A stretch of 5,398 nucleotides of DNA from UBA1038 sp964481445. GTDB taxonomy: Bacteria; Bacillota; Clostridia; Christensenellales; Aristaeellaceae. Made by a program: the position numbers and the translations under genes. This document shows positions 5,297 through 5,398 of this stretch, piece by piece (the stretch's first letter is position 1; every line of letters begins with the position of its first letter). Under the pieces are notes generated by a model. That model searched no databases. It saw only the letters and a program-made list of their open reading frames with translations, and was not told the DNA's origin. Location: positions 1 through 5,398 of the forward strand of contig CAYZTQ010000118.1 in NCBI GenBank assembly GCA_964481445.1, read 5' to 3'.

Positions 5297-5339
5297 ATAC
5301 CAAAATCCATGTCGCCACCAGCGACATGGATTTTGGTAT
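5297..5339. repeat. 43-bp perfect palindrome, copy B
   Basis: It is identical to the copy starting at 5054, offset by 243 bp, with 19-bp arms and loop CACCA. Downstream, 5340-5398 holds no feature I can assign. An ATG at 5373 opens a frame that leaves the window after eight codons. Confidence 0.9.
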
Positions 5340-5398
5340 TATTTCAGCTGCCCCGGGAAGGCTGAGGCAGGCATGAAGCCCGTTTGCCCGCTCGGGAC

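Noticed and set aside
5054..5339. CRISPR array
   Set aside because: Only two copies of the repeat occur, 243 bp apart, and the interval is itself made of hairpins rather than unique spacers. No cas genes are present.

Overview
The window looks like a high-GC member of the Firmicutes (Clostridia-like, possibly a gut species). This is inferred from GC-rich codons, AGGAGG-type ribosome binding sites 6-8 bases from starts, compact minus-strand transcription units with sigma-A-type promoters, and the gene families present. The species cannot be named from this sequence. A run of exactly 100 Ns marks an assembly gap, so this is a draft scaffold. All five supported genes lie on the minus strand and are described right to left, in the direction of transcription. 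The long plus-strand open frames are antisense shadows of these genes.

Right end (about 4770-5398): no credible gene. It holds a 160-bp imperfect palindrome, then two identical 43-bp perfect palindromes that frame a chain of smaller hairpins. All three palindromes begin ATACCAA and end TTGGTAT, which suggests one family of MITE-like or other palindromic repeats.

3446-4769: a two-gene unit encoding a membrane SPFH/Band 7 protein and a 65-residue Arc-type ribbon-helix-helix (RHH) protein, separated by one base. Its promoter (TTGACA-17-TATCAT) contains two perfect TGATATCA palindromes one helical turn (11 bp) apart, plus a weaker third repeat in register. This arrangement would suit an RHH repressor, so autoregulation by the second gene is a concrete prediction. 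The unit ends in a good intrinsic terminator.

1561-3369: a promoter (TTTACA-17-TATCAT), then a ribokinase-family sugar kinase whose last codons fall in the gap, then a short SIS-domain sugar-phosphate isomerase resembling the isomerase half of KdsD/KpsF. A GC-rich hairpin follows. The pair probably handles a sugar or sugar phosphate. The kinase has Val where RbsK has a ribose-contacting Asn, so ribose itself is uncertain.

1-1477: a MATE-family multidrug/cation antiporter with its own promoter, a strong Shine-Dalgarno and a TTG start. Its last codons run off the left edge.
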